Translations under genes and position numbers: made by a program | The notes under the pieces: generated by a model | Seen by the model: only the letters and a program-made list of their open reading frames with translations | Databases searched by the model: none | What the model was told of the DNA's origin: nothing | Part shown: positions 51,768-59,718 of the stretch, one piece after another | How positions within the stretch are numbered: position 1 is the first letter of the stretch | How the letters are laid out: every line of letters begins with the position of its first letter | From: Microlunatus capsulatus | Lineage (GTDB): Bacteria > Actinomycetota > Actinomycetes > Propionibacteriales > Propionibacteriaceae | Length of the DNA stretch: 64,000 nucleotides | Assembly (NCBI RefSeq): GCF_017876495.1 | Contig: NZ_JAGIOB010000001.1 | Coordinates: 1,426,001-1,490,000 of the forward strand | Reading direction: 5' to 3'

Positions 51768-52282
51768 GCACGCCGGACCCGCGCGACGACGACGCCCGGC
51801 TCGACGCCCTGGCCGCCGAGCCGCTCGACGCGGACGACGCCGCGGTGCTGGGCGCGATCCGCGCCCTGCTGGAGGAGCACGACCCCGTCCCCGAGGGCCT
51901 GGTGGACCGGATCGAGTTCGAGCTCACCCTCGACGCGCTGCAGGCGGAGGTGGCGACCCTCACCCAGGTCGACCTGGTCGGCTCCGGGGCCCGCAGCTCC
52001 ACGGAGGCGGTCCGGACCATCACCTTCACCAGCGAGTCGGTGACCACGATGGTCACCCTGACCCCGCAGGAGGCGGGCAGCGTCCGCGTCGACGGCTGGG
52101 CCGCCCCCGGCGCCGGCGTCCGGGTCGAGGTCCTGCACGCCGGCGGCAGCCAGGCGACCACCGCCGACGAGGACGGCCGCTTCGTCTTCGAGCGCGTCCC
52201 CGTCGGCCTGGCCAAGTTCGTCCTGCACGTCCCCGCCGGCGACGGCGAGGCCACGGTCCTGAGCCCGGCGGTGGAGCTGTAA
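51764..52282 (+). CDS. Small protein with Ig-like (carboxypeptidase-regulatory-like) domain, candidate sigma partner
   Basis: A 172-residue protein. Residues ~1-70 are acidic and helical (DDAAVLGAIRALLEEHDPVPEG), and ~105-165 form a beta-sandwich of the carboxypeptidase-regulatory-like type (GAGVRVEVLHAGG, GRFVFERVPVG). There is no signal peptide, Cys pair or membrane segment. The GTGA overlap with the sigma gene is the position typical of an anti-sigma or sigma-modulating protein, so it may bind the sigma factor or present it to a protease. This is inference; no homologue is recognised. Confidence 0.7.
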   Translation: MSTPDPRDDDARLDALAAEPLDADDAAVLGAIRALLEEHDPVPEGLVDRIEFELTLDALQAEVATLTQVDLVGSGARSSTEAVRTITFTSESVTTMVTLTPQEAGSVRVDGWAAPGAGVRVEVLHAGGSQATTADEDGRFVFERVPVGLAKFVLHVPAGDGEATVLSPAVEL

Positions 52283-52465
52283 GAGGGTCGAGCGAACCCG
52301 AGCGGCAACCGGACGGGGCGCCGCCGGACGGAGGAGGAGCGGGTGGACACGTTCCTCGTCCACCCGGGACGACGACGCCGGCGGGCCAGAGCCCCGGACG
52401 CGTCCGAGCGGAGCGAGGACCGACAGCACCGTCGCCTGCCTCTGTACGTGACCCGCCGTGCGGGC

Positions 52466-52471
52466 CAGGAT
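52466..52471 (+). promoter_or_regulatory. Leaderless -10 box (CAGGAT) of the CHAT gene
   Basis: CAGGAT, 6 nt, GTG at 52478. Upstream, GGGTGGAC (52341-52348) and GTCCACCC (52358-52365) form an 8-bp hairpin, which suits a terminator or leader element after the Ig-like gene. Confidence 0.5.
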
Positions 52472-52477
52472 GGGCGG

Positions 52478-55054
52478 GTGCTGGTCCAGGCGACCGCGGC
52501 CCACCGCCGCGCCCAGGCGCAGTGCGACCGGGGACGCTTCGACCTGGCGCACCGCGGGCTGCTGCGGGCCCTGGACCTGCTGGACGCGGCTCCGCCGGAC
52601 GCGGAAGCCCGGGCCGTCCGCGTCCGGGTGCTGATGACGCTGGCCGTGGTCGAGGACGAGACGCGCGGGGACGGCGGCCCGCGGCTGGCCGACGCCCGCC
52701 GGCTGGCCGAGGACCTCGACGACGCTGCGCTCGGCTTCGCCGTCCACAACGCCGCCGCCACCCGGGCCCTGCGCCGCGGCGAGCACGACGCGGCCCTCGT
52801 GGAGTTCGGCGTCGCCGAGGGGCTGGAGGCCTCCGCGTCCCGGCGCGACGCGAGCATCCTGCACCTCAACCGCGGCAACCTGGCCCTGCAGAGGCTCGAC
52901 CTCGGCGCCGCCCGGCACGACCTGGAGCGCGCCGTCCGGCTCGCCGAGGGCTCGGCGGACGACAGCCTGGGCAGCGTCGCCTTCATGGCCGCGCACAACC
53001 TCGGCTACCTCGAGCACCTGCGCGGGAACCTGCCGCGGGCGCTGCAGCTGATGGACGACGCGGCCGCGCTGTCGGCGGGCACGTCGCTGGCCATCTCCGG
53101 GCTGGACCGGGCGCGGGTGCTCATCGAGGCCGGGCTCACCGACGCCGCCGACGCGGTGCTGGCGCAGGCCGAGCAGGAGTTCCGCCGCGGCCGGCTGACG
53201 CACGAGCGGGCCGAGACCGAGCTGGCCCGGGCCGAGTGCGCGCTGCTCGGCGAGCGGCTCGGCGACGCCCGCGCGCTGGCCGCCTCGGCCCGGACGCGCT
53301 TCGCCCGGCGCGGCAACGACCGCTGGCGCCGGGTCGCCGAGCTGACCCTGCTGACCGCCGACCAGGCGGCCGGCCGCCCGCCCGCCCGGCTGCTCGCCCC
53401 CGCCCGCCGGCTGGCGGCGGAGTTCGCGGCGCAGGACCTCGAGCTGTCCGCCCGGACGGCGGCGCTGGTCGGCTGCGCGGCGCTGACGGCGCTGGGCCGC
53501 CCCGACCAGGCCCGCGCCTGGTTCGCCGAGCTGGACCCCATCAGCCGCACCGACCCCATCGGGCTCAAGCTCCAGCAGCGGGTGGTGGCGGCCGAGATCT
53601 CCCTCGCCGGGCAGCAGGAGGCGGCCGCCCGCAGCCAGGTCCGGTCCGGCCTGACCGAGCTCGGCCGGCACCAGGCCCAGTTCGGCAGCCTCGACCTGCA
53701 GACCGCGGGCGCGGTGCACGGCCGGCGGCTCGTCGCCCTCGACCTGCGGCTCGCCCTGGCGGGGCGCCGGCCCGCCGGGCTGTTCAACGCCGTCGAGCGC
53801 GGGCGCGCGGTCTCCCGCCGGCTGACGGCGGTGACCCCGCCCGCCGACGCGTCCGAGCCGGCGCTGGCCGAGCTGCGGCAGGTCACCGAGGCCCTCCGGG
53901 CCCTCGGCGACGACCCGGCCGAGCGCAGCACCGTGCTGGCCCTGCGGCAGCGCAGCGCCGCCCTGTACAGCCAGCTCAACGCCCTCTCCTGGCGCGCCGT
54001 CGGGGCCGGTGAGGTGGTGCACGCCGCGCCGATGGCCACCGTCGCCGAGCAGGTGGCGGCGCAGGGGAAGGTGCTGGTCAGCTACGTCCAGGTCGAGGGC
54101 CGCTGGTCGGCCGTGGTGCTGGGCCGGGGCCGGCCGCGCGTCGTCGACCTGCCCGGCGACGCCCGCACCGTCGAGCTCTCACGCCGCGCGCAGGCCGACC
54201 TCGACGTGCTCGCGCTGGGCCGGGTGCCCGCAGAGGTGCGTCGGGCGGTGGAGCGGTCCCTGGCCCGCTCGCTCGCGGCCCTCGACGCGCAGCTGGTCCG
54301 GCCGCTACGGCTCGGGGACCAGGCGCTCGTCGTCGTGCCCACCGGGCCGACGTCGACGCTGCCGTGGACCTGCCTGCCCAGCCTGCGCGGCCGTCCCGTC
54401 GAGGTGTCCCCCACGGCGACGTCCTGGCTCGCGGGCACCCGCGGCGCTGCCGGCACGGAGCCGCTGCGGGTGGCCGCGCTGGCCGGGCCGGGGCTGGCCA
54501 GCGCCGTCGACGAGGTGTCGGAGGTGGCCACCACCTGGCGCCCGACGGCGGAGGCGACCGCCGCGACCGGCGGCGGCGCGACCCGCTCCCGGCTGACGAC
54601 GAGCCTGGCCACGGCCACCGTCGTGCACGTCGCCGCGCACGGGTCCCACCAGCGGCAGAGCCCGCTGTTCTCCTCGCTCCAGCTGGCCGACGGGGCCCTG
54701 TTCGCCTACGAGGTGGGCGCCGTGGCCCCGCACGTCGTGCTCTCGGCCTGCGAGCTGGGCCAGGCCACCACCCGGCCCGGCGACGAGGCGCTGGGCTGGA
54801 CGCGGGTGCTGCTGGCGCTGGGCTCGCGCTGCGTCGTCGCCGGGGTCAGCCAGGTGGCCGACGACCGCGCCCGCGAGGTGATGGTCGACTACCACCGCCG
54901 GCTGGCCGGGGGCGACGACGCGGCCACCGCGCTCGCCGGGGCCACCGAGCACGGGTCGGTCGTGCCGTTCGTCTGCTTCGGCTCGTCCTGGCGGGCGGTG
55001 CCCCCGCGGGTGCGCCCGGCCGAGCCCGTCGGGCTCGCCCTCGCGTCGCGCTGA
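52478..55054 (+). CDS. TPR-CHAT protein (caspase-like protease of the separase/CHAT clan)
   Basis: An 858-residue cytoplasmic protein. Residues ~1-450 are Ala/Leu/Arg-rich helical repeats of the TPR type; the C-terminal CHAT domain (~560-845) has the catalytic pair His721 (HVAAHGS) and Cys758 (LSACELG). CHAT proteins are caspase-related proteases that cut a specific partner after activation, sometimes triggering cell death. No target or adaptor is obvious except the neighbouring subtilase, sigma and Ig-like proteins. GTG at 52478 is chosen because CAGGAT ends 6 nt upstream; GTG at 52343 has a good ribosome site but begins with ~45 Arg-rich residues unlike the repeats and lies within a hairpin. 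It converges with trpS. Confidence 0.85.
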   Translation: MLVQATAAHRRAQAQCDRGRFDLAHRGLLRALDLLDAAPPDAEARAVRVRVLMTLAVVEDETRGDGGPRLADARRLAEDLDDAALGFAVHNAAATRALRRGEHDAALVEFGVAEGLEASASRRDASILHLNRGNLALQRLDLGAARHDLERAVRLAEGSADDSLGSVAFMAAHNLGYLEHLRGNLPRALQLMDDAAALSAGTSLAISGLDRARVLIEAGLTDAADAVLAQAEQEFRRGRLTHERAETELARAECALLGERLGDARALAASARTRFARRGNDRWRRVAELTLLTADQAAGRPPARLLAPARRLAAEFAAQDLELSARTAALVGCAALTALGRPDQARAWFAELDPISRTDPIGLKLQQRVVAAEISLAGQQEAAARSQVRSGLTELGRHQAQFGSLDLQTAGAVHGRRLVALDLRLALAGRRPAGLFNAVERGRAVSRRLTAVTPPADASEPALAELRQVTEALRALGDDPAERSTVLALRQRSAALYSQLNALSWRAVGAGEVVHAAPMATVAEQVAAQGKVLVSYVQVEGRWSAVVLGRGRPRVVDLPGDARTVELSRRAQADLDVLALGRVPAEVRRAVERSLARSLAALDAQLVRPLRLGDQALVVVPTGPTSTLPWTCLPSLRGRPVEVSPTATSWLAGTRGAAGTEPLRVAALAGPGLASAVDEVSEVATTWRPTAEATAATGGGATRSRLTTSLATATVVHVAAHGSHQRQSPLFSSLQLADGALFAYEVGAVAPHVVLSACELGQATTRPGDEALGWTRVLLALGSRCVVAGVSQVADDRAREVMVDYHRRLAGGDDAATALAGATEHGSVVPFVCFGSSWRAVPPRVRPAEPVGLALASR

Positions 55055-55083
55055 CCTCCGGCCGACCGACCCGCGTCAGCCGC

Positions 55084-56100
55084 TCAGCGGACCAGGCCGA
55101 CCTTGGCGTAGACGTCGGCGAGGGTGCGGCTCGCGACCGCGCGGGCCTGCTCGGCGCCGTCCCGGAGCAGGGCCTGCAGCTCGGTCCGCTCCCCCATCAG
55201 CTCGAGGGTGCGCTCGCGGTAGGGGGCGGCGAAGGCGGTGACGGCCTCGGCGACGGCCTTCTTGAGGTCGCCGTAGCCGCGGCCCGCGTAGCCCTCGACG
55301 AGCTCGGGGACCGGCGTCCCGGTCAGCGCCGACTGGATGGTCAGCAGGTTGGCGACGCCGGGCTTGGCCACCTCGTCGTAGGTCACCTCGCGGCCCGAGT
55401 CGGTGACGGCGGACTTGATCTTCTTGACGTTGACCCGCGGCTCGTCGAGCAGCTCGACGATGCCGCTGGGCGAGGACGAGCTCTTGCTCATCTTCGCCGT
55501 CGGGTCGGCGAGGTCCTGGATCTTGCCGACCGAGGGCAGGATGTGCGGCTCGGGGACGACGAAGGTCCGCCCGTAGCGCGAGTTGAACCGGCCGGCGAGG
55601 TCGCGCGTCAGCTCGAGGTGCTGACGCTGGTCCTCCCCCACCGGCACCCGGTCGGCCTGGTACAGCAGGATGTCGGCCGCCATCAGCACGGGGTAGGTGA
55701 ACAGCCCGACGTTGGTGGCCTCGGCGCCGAAGCGGGCCGACTTGTCCTTGAACTGCGTCATCCGCTGGGCCTGGCCGAAGCCGGTCATGGCCGACAGCAC
55801 CCACATCAGCTGGGTGTGCTCGGGCACCGCGGACTGCAGGAACACCGTCGAGCGGGAGGGGTCGATGCCGGCGGCCAGCATCTGGGCGGCGCTGCGCAGC
55901 GAGCGCTCGGCCAGCACCGCGGGCTCGACCTCGACGGTCAGCGCGTGCAGGTCGGCGACGCCGTAGAACGCGTCGTGGGAGTCCTGCAGCGGCACCCACT
56001 GCCGCAGCGCCCCGAGGAAGTTGCCGAGGTGGAGGGAGTCCGCGGTCGGCTGGGCGAGGGAGAGGACGCGGGGCCGGCCGCTGCGGTCGGAGGTGGACAT
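55084..56100 (-). CDS. trpS: Tryptophanyl-tRNA synthetase
   Basis: A 338-residue class I synthetase charging tRNA-Trp. The HIGH-like motif is [10 protein letters not shown] (residue ~19), and the KMSKS loop is present as KMSKSS near residue 200; [19 protein letters not shown] is the conserved dimer/active-site segment in between. ATG at 56100 (three codons inside the longest frame) fits a leaderless start, as TTGGAT ends 7 nt upstream; ATG at 56109 is the alternative. It converges with the CHAT gene. Confidence 0.96.
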   Translation of the reverse strand: MSTSDRSGRPRVLSLAQPTADSLHLGNFLGALRQWVPLQDSHDAFYGVADLHALTVEVEPAVLAERSLRSAAQMLAAGIDPSRSTVFLQSAVPEHTQLMWVLSAMTGFGQAQRMTQFKDKSARFGAEATNVGLFTYPVLMAADILLYQADRVPVGEDQRQHLELTRDLAGRFNSRYGRTFVVPEPHILPSVGKIQDLADPTAKMSKSSSSPSGIVELLDEPRVNVKKIKSAVTDSGREVTYDEVAKPGVANLLTIQSALTGTPVPELVEGYAGRGYGDLKKAVAEAVTAFAAPYRERTLELMGERTELQALLRDGAEQARAVASRTLADVYAKVGLVR

Positions 56101-56166
56101 GATGTCCATCCAATCACGCAGCCCGCACCCGGCGCCCGTCCGTTCTGCCCGTGGCCCGAGCTCTGT

Positions 56167-56208
56167 CGACCCCCGCGGCCTGAGCGCTGGCGACCCCGCG
56201 GCCTGAGC
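56167..56208. repeat. Tandem GACCCCGCGGCCTGAGC repeat
   Basis: Two near-identical units at 56167-56185 and 56191-56208 between the CorC-like and trpS genes, related in sequence to the other CTGAGC-type repeats. No promoter can be recognised in the gap. Confidence 0.6.
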
Positions 56209-56219
56209 CCGTCGACGGC

Positions 56220-57557
56220 CTACTCGACGCGCGGCAGCAGCTCGCCGCCGTCGACGCGGTGCACCACCAGCCGGGCGGCGCGGCGGCCGTCCAGCTCGCT
56301 GACCCGGAGCTCCAGCGGGGTGGGCTCGGCGTCGTCGGCCTCGACGGGCAGGACGTCGGACTGGATGCTGTCCCCCACCTCGGGCAGCTGGCCCAGCTGG
56401 GCCATGAAGTAGCCGGCGACGGTGTCGTAGGGGCCCTCCGGCAGCACGAACCCGGTGCGCTCGCCGAACTCGTCGAGGGTGATGAGGCCGTCCACCTCGA
56501 GGTCGCCGCGGAGGCCGACGCGCGGCTCCTCCACGACGTCGTACTCGTCGGTGATGTCGCCGATGAGCTCCTCGACGAGGTCCTCCATGGTGACGATGCC
56601 GGCGGTGCCGCCGTACTCGTCGAGCACGATGGCCAGGTGCGAGGACGAGCGGCGCATCTCGCTGAGCGCGCGCAGCACCCGCACGGTGTCCGGCATCGAG
56701 AGCACGGGGCGGGCGAGGTCGGAGACGGGGATGCTCCGGGTGCTGACGTCGGGGTCCAGCAGGTCGCGGACGTGCACGAAGCCGAGGATGTCGTCGGCCG
56801 ACTCCCCCGTCACCGGGTAGCGCGAGTGCGGCGCCTTGCTCAGCTCGCGGACCGCCTTGTGCACCGGCAGGTCGCCGGGCAGGAAGTCGACCTCGGTGCG
56901 CGGCAGCATCACCTCGCGCAGGCCGCGCTCGCCGGCGTCGAAGACGTCGTCCACGATCCGCCGCTCCTCGGCGCCGAGCGTGGTCGAGCCGCTGACCATC
57001 GAGCGGATCTCCTCGTCGGTGACCTCCTCGCGGCTGGCCTTCGGGTCACCGCCGAGGATCCGGACGACGACGTTGGTCGAGACGCCGAGGAACCAGATGA
57101 CCGGCCGGGCGAACCAGGCGATCCGGTCGACCAGGGGGGCCAGCAGCAGCGCGGCGCTCTCGGCCCGCTGCAGGGCCAGCCGCTTGGCCGCCAGCTCGCC
57201 CAGCACGATCGAGGCGTAGGAGATGGCGATGGTGATGAGCACCAGCGCGACGGTGTCCGCAGGCCCCTGCGCCAGGCCCAGGCGCTGCAGCACCGGGGAG
57301 AAGTCGTCGGCCAGCGTGGCGGCGCCGAAGGCGGCCGACAGGAAGCCGGACAGGGTGACGCCGATCTGCACGGCGCTGAGGAAGCGGTTGGGGTCGCCCG
57401 TCAGCCGGGCGACGGTCTGGCCGCGCTTGCCCTGGTGGGCGATCTGGCGGACCTGGCTGTCGCGCAGCGAGACCAGCGCCATCTCGGCTCCGGAGAAGAT
57501 GCCGCCGACGACGATGAACAGCAGGATCAGGGCGATGTTGACGAGGACGGGGTTCAT
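56220..57557 (-). CDS. HlyC/CorC (CNNM, DUF21) family membrane protein
   Basis: A 445-residue protein with the DUF21 transmembrane domain (~1-190, four hydrophobic segments, starting [21 protein letters not shown]), a CBS pair (~215-335, with [10 protein letters not shown] and [13 protein letters not shown]) and a C-terminal CorC_HlyC domain (~350-435). Relatives affect Mg2+/Co2+ export or homeostasis. ATG at 57557 overlaps the stop of a 62-codon upstream ORF (ATGA), so its translation is probably coupled to that leader. No M-box riboswitch is visible. Confidence 0.9.
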   Translation of the reverse strand: MNPVLVNIALILLFIVVGGIFSGAEMALVSLRDSQVRQIAHQGKRGQTVARLTGDPNRFLSAVQIGVTLSGFLSAAFGAATLADDFSPVLQRLGLAQGPADTVALVLITIAISYASIVLGELAAKRLALQRAESAALLLAPLVDRIAWFARPVIWFLGVSTNVVVRILGGDPKASREEVTDEEIRSMVSGSTTLGAEERRIVDDVFDAGERGLREVMLPRTEVDFLPGDLPVHKAVRELSKAPHSRYPVTGESADDILGFVHVRDLLDPDVSTRSIPVSDLARPVLSMPDTVRVLRALSEMRRSSSHLAIVLDEYGGTAGIVTMEDLVEELIGDITDEYDVVEEPRVGLRGDLEVDGLITLDEFGERTGFVLPEGPYDTVAGYFMAQLGQLPEVGDSIQSDVLPVEADDAEPTPLELRVSELDGRRAARLVVHRVDGGELLPRVE

Positions 57558-57742
57558 GCTGCGGTCCTGGGACGTGCGGGCCGCGAGGCGGCTGAGGGGG
57601 CTGGGACTCCGACGGAGTCCCCGGGTCTGTGCGCGTCGCCCTCGTCGGCGTCGGGCAGCAGCGGACCGTCCACCGCCGGGGCGGCGGGCTCGGTCGTCGC
57701 GGGCACGGCGGAGGCCGCCGCGGCCGGGTCGGTCCTGGTCAC
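57554..57742 (-). CDS. Small leader ORF (62 aa) translationally coupled to the CorC-like gene
   Basis: A 62-residue Ala/Pro/Asp-rich open frame without recognisable domain or membrane segment. It is supported by context: a TACCCT -10 box ends 6 nt before its GTG (minus strand), the same leaderless layout as verified-looking genes here, and its TGA overlaps the CorC-like ATG in an ATGA. An 8-bp hairpin (GGGACTCC 57603-57610 / GGAGTCCC 57614-57621) lies within it and could affect read-through. It may be a coupling or sensing leader rather than a functional protein. Confidence 0.5.
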   Translation of the reverse strand: MTRTDPAAAASAVPATTEPAAPAVDGPLLPDADEGDAHRPGDSVGVPAPSAASRPARPRTAA

Positions 57743-57748
57743 CGCACC

Positions 57749-57754
57749 AGGGTA
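57749..57754 (-). promoter_or_regulatory. Leaderless -10 box (TACCCT) of the leader ORF
   Basis: Minus-strand TACCCT, 6 nt, GTG at 57742. It would be the promoter of the CorC-like operon. Confidence 0.55.
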
Positions 57755-57856
57755 GTGAGCGGGGACGGCGCCCGCGAACCGGCCGACGCGGTGACCCGCC
57801 GCCCGGGGGCCGCAACCCGGTTGCCCCGGCCCGCGCGCGCTGGCTTGGATGGGCCC

Positions 57857-58990
57857 ATGCCCGACGCCCCCCTGCTGGCCCGCGCCCACCCCGACGAGGT
57901 GCCCGTCCTGGTCGACCCGGCCGTCGGGGTGACCCTGCGGCCCCTCGTCGCCGCCGACCTACCCCGGGTCGTCGAGCAGTGCCGCGACCCCGAGAGCATC
58001 CGCTGGACGACGGTGCCGACCCCGCCCGGCGGCTACGGCCTGGCCGACGCGCGCTCCTTCCTGGAGGACGTCGTCGTCGCGGGCTGGCGGAGCGGGGAGA
58101 ACCTCTGCTGGGCGGTCGAGGGCCGGGACCGGCCGGGGGTGTTCTGCGGCAGCATCGACCTGCGGCTGCAGGGCGACGGCGTCGGCGAGGTCGGCTTCGG
58201 CCTGCACCCCGACGCCCGCGGCCGGCACCTGATGAGCGGCGCGCTGCGGCTGGTCCGCGACTTCGCCTTCGACGTGGCCCGGCTGCAGGCCGTCCGCTGG
58301 CGCGCCGCCGTCGGCAACTGGGGGTCCCGACGGGTGGCCGCGGCCGCCGGCTGGCCCTGCGAGGGCGTCGTCCGCGCCTCGCTCGTGCACCGCGGCGAGC
58401 TGCTGGACGGCTGGGTCGGCACCCTGCTGGCGACCGACCCGCGGACCGCCCGGTTCTGGGCCGACCCGCCCGTGCTCTCCGGCCCCCGGATCCGCCTGCG
58501 ACCCTTCGCCGAGGCCGAGGCCGACCGGATCGCCGAGGCCTGCCGGGACGCCCGCACGCAGCACTGGCTGGTCTCGCTGCCGCGGACCTACACCCGCGAG
58601 CACGCCCTCGGCTACGTCGAGTCCACCCGCGAGGCCGCGGCCGAGGGCACCGGCCTGGTCTGGTGCGTGGCCGACGCGGGCGACGACCGCTGCCTCGGCG
58701 CGATCAGCCTGGAGGGCTTCGGCGGCTACAGCCAGCGCGCCGAGATCGGCTACTGGGCGCATCCCGACGCCCGCGGCCGCGGGGTGCTCACCGAGGCCAC
58801 CCGCCGGGTCACCGGGCACGCCGAGGAGACGGGTCTGGTCGACTCCCTGCTCGTCCGAGCCGCCGCGGGCAACACCGCGTCGCGCCGGGTGGCGACGGAG
58901 GCCGGCTACCGCGAGGTCGGCGTCCTGCCCCGCTGCGAGCCGCTCGGCGACGGGACGCGCGACGACCTGGTCCTCTACGCGCGGCCCTGA
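57857..58990 (+). CDS. Tandem GNAT acetyltransferase (RimJ/RimL-like)
   Basis: A 377-residue protein with two GNAT domains: residues ~20-200 and ~215-375. Each has an acetyl-CoA binding region: VGFGLHPDARGRHLMSGALR in the first and EIGYWAHPDARGRGVLTEATR (in pieces) in the second, followed by NWGSRRVAAAAG and NTASRRVATEAG. Such proteins acetylate protein N-termini or small amines; the tandem form suggests one domain has a structural role, but both keep the CoA loop. ATG at 57857 is 6 nt after TTGGAT, a leaderless position. It converges with the TetR gene with 12 bp between. Confidence 0.85.
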   Translation: MPDAPLLARAHPDEVPVLVDPAVGVTLRPLVAADLPRVVEQCRDPESIRWTTVPTPPGGYGLADARSFLEDVVVAGWRSGENLCWAVEGRDRPGVFCGSIDLRLQGDGVGEVGFGLHPDARGRHLMSGALRLVRDFAFDVARLQAVRWRAAVGNWGSRRVAAAAGWPCEGVVRASLVHRGELLDGWVGTLLATDPRTARFWADPPVLSGPRIRLRPFAEAEADRIAEACRDARTQHWLVSLPRTYTREHALGYVESTREAAAEGTGLVWCVADAGDDRCLGAISLEGFGGYSQRAEIGYWAHPDARGRGVLTEATRRVTGHAEETGLVDSLLVRAAAGNTASRRVATEAGYREVGVLPRCEPLGDGTRDDLVLYARP

Positions 58991-59002
58991 GGCCCCGGGT
59001 CG

Positions 59003-59638
59003 TCAGCCGGCCGGCGCACCGGGGAGCGGGTCGTCGGCGGTCGGGGGCAGCCGGGGCAGCACCACGTCGGGGCCCGCCAGCCCGGCCATCACCTCGGCGG
59101 CGTGGGCGACGGCCGAGCCCGGCGTCGGCGTCGCCCGGACCCGGTCCAGGGCCATCTGCACCACGAGCAGGCAGGTGTGCGCGCTCAGCTGCACCCACAG
59201 CGTCCCGGCCGGCACCCCCGCCCGGGCGGCGATGGCGTCCTCCAGCCGGGTGCGCTGCGCGTGCCAGAGGTCCCAGAGCCGCGCCCGGGCCACCGGGGTG
59301 ACGTCGAGCTGGCGGCGCAGCCGGAGCAGCTGGTCGGCGTGCGCGTCGGCCTGCTCCAGGGCGGCCCGGACCGCCGCGCCCAGGGCCTCGGCGAGCGGCT
59401 CGTCGGCGGGCCGCCGGCCCAGCTCGGCGCTGAGCGAGGCCAGGTCCATGCCCGGGTGGTCCAGCAGGGTGGCGTCCTTGGTCGGGAAGTAGCGGTACAA
59501 CGTCGAGGGGCTCACCTGCGCCGCCTCGGCGATCTGCTCCATCGGCGTCGCGTCGTAGCCCTGGCGCTCGAACAGGTCGAGGGCCGCGTCGGCGATCGCC
59601 GTCCGCGTCCGCTGCGCCTTCTGCTCCCTCAGCCCCAC
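59003..59638 (-). CDS. TetR-family transcriptional regulator
   Basis: A 211-residue regulator. The helix-turn-helix is at residues ~10-55 (IADAALDLFERQGYDATPMEQIAEAAQVSPSTLYRYFPTK in pieces); the rest is the ligand/dimer domain. It is divergent from the GH2/SMP-30 pair with an 80-bp gap and is the likely regulator of these sugar genes (inference). GTG at 59638 is leaderless: TAGCCT ends 6 nt upstream. Confidence 0.88.
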   Translation of the reverse strand: MGLREQKAQRTRTAIADAALDLFERQGYDATPMEQIAEAAQVSPSTLYRYFPTKDATLLDHPGMDLASLSAELGRRPADEPLAEALGAAVRAALEQADAHADQLLRLRRQLDVTPVARARLWDLWHAQRTRLEDAIAARAGVPAGTLWVQLSAHTCLLVVQMALDRVRATPTPGSAVAHAAEVMAGLAGPDVVLPRLPPTADDPLPGAPAG

Positions 59639-59644
59639 GCCCGC

Positions 59645-59650
59645 AGGCTA
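59645..59650 (-). promoter_or_regulatory. Leaderless -10 box (TAGCCT) of the TetR gene
   Basis: Minus-strand TAGCCT, 6 nt, GTG at 59638. In the same gap the plus strand has TATGGT (59673-59678) and a lower-GC stretch with CACTG/CAGTTG, which may include the GH2 promoter and TetR operator. Confidence 0.5.
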
Positions 59651-59718
59651 GCGGCCGAGCGTTCGCCGCGATTATGGTAGTCACTGTCAGTTGAGAGCCG
59701 CTGCCTCCAGGAGCACCG

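Noticed and set aside
57558-57856. M-box or other metal riboswitch before the CorC-like gene
   Set aside because: Only a simple 8-bp hairpin is seen; the region reads as a translated leader with a -10 box close to its start.
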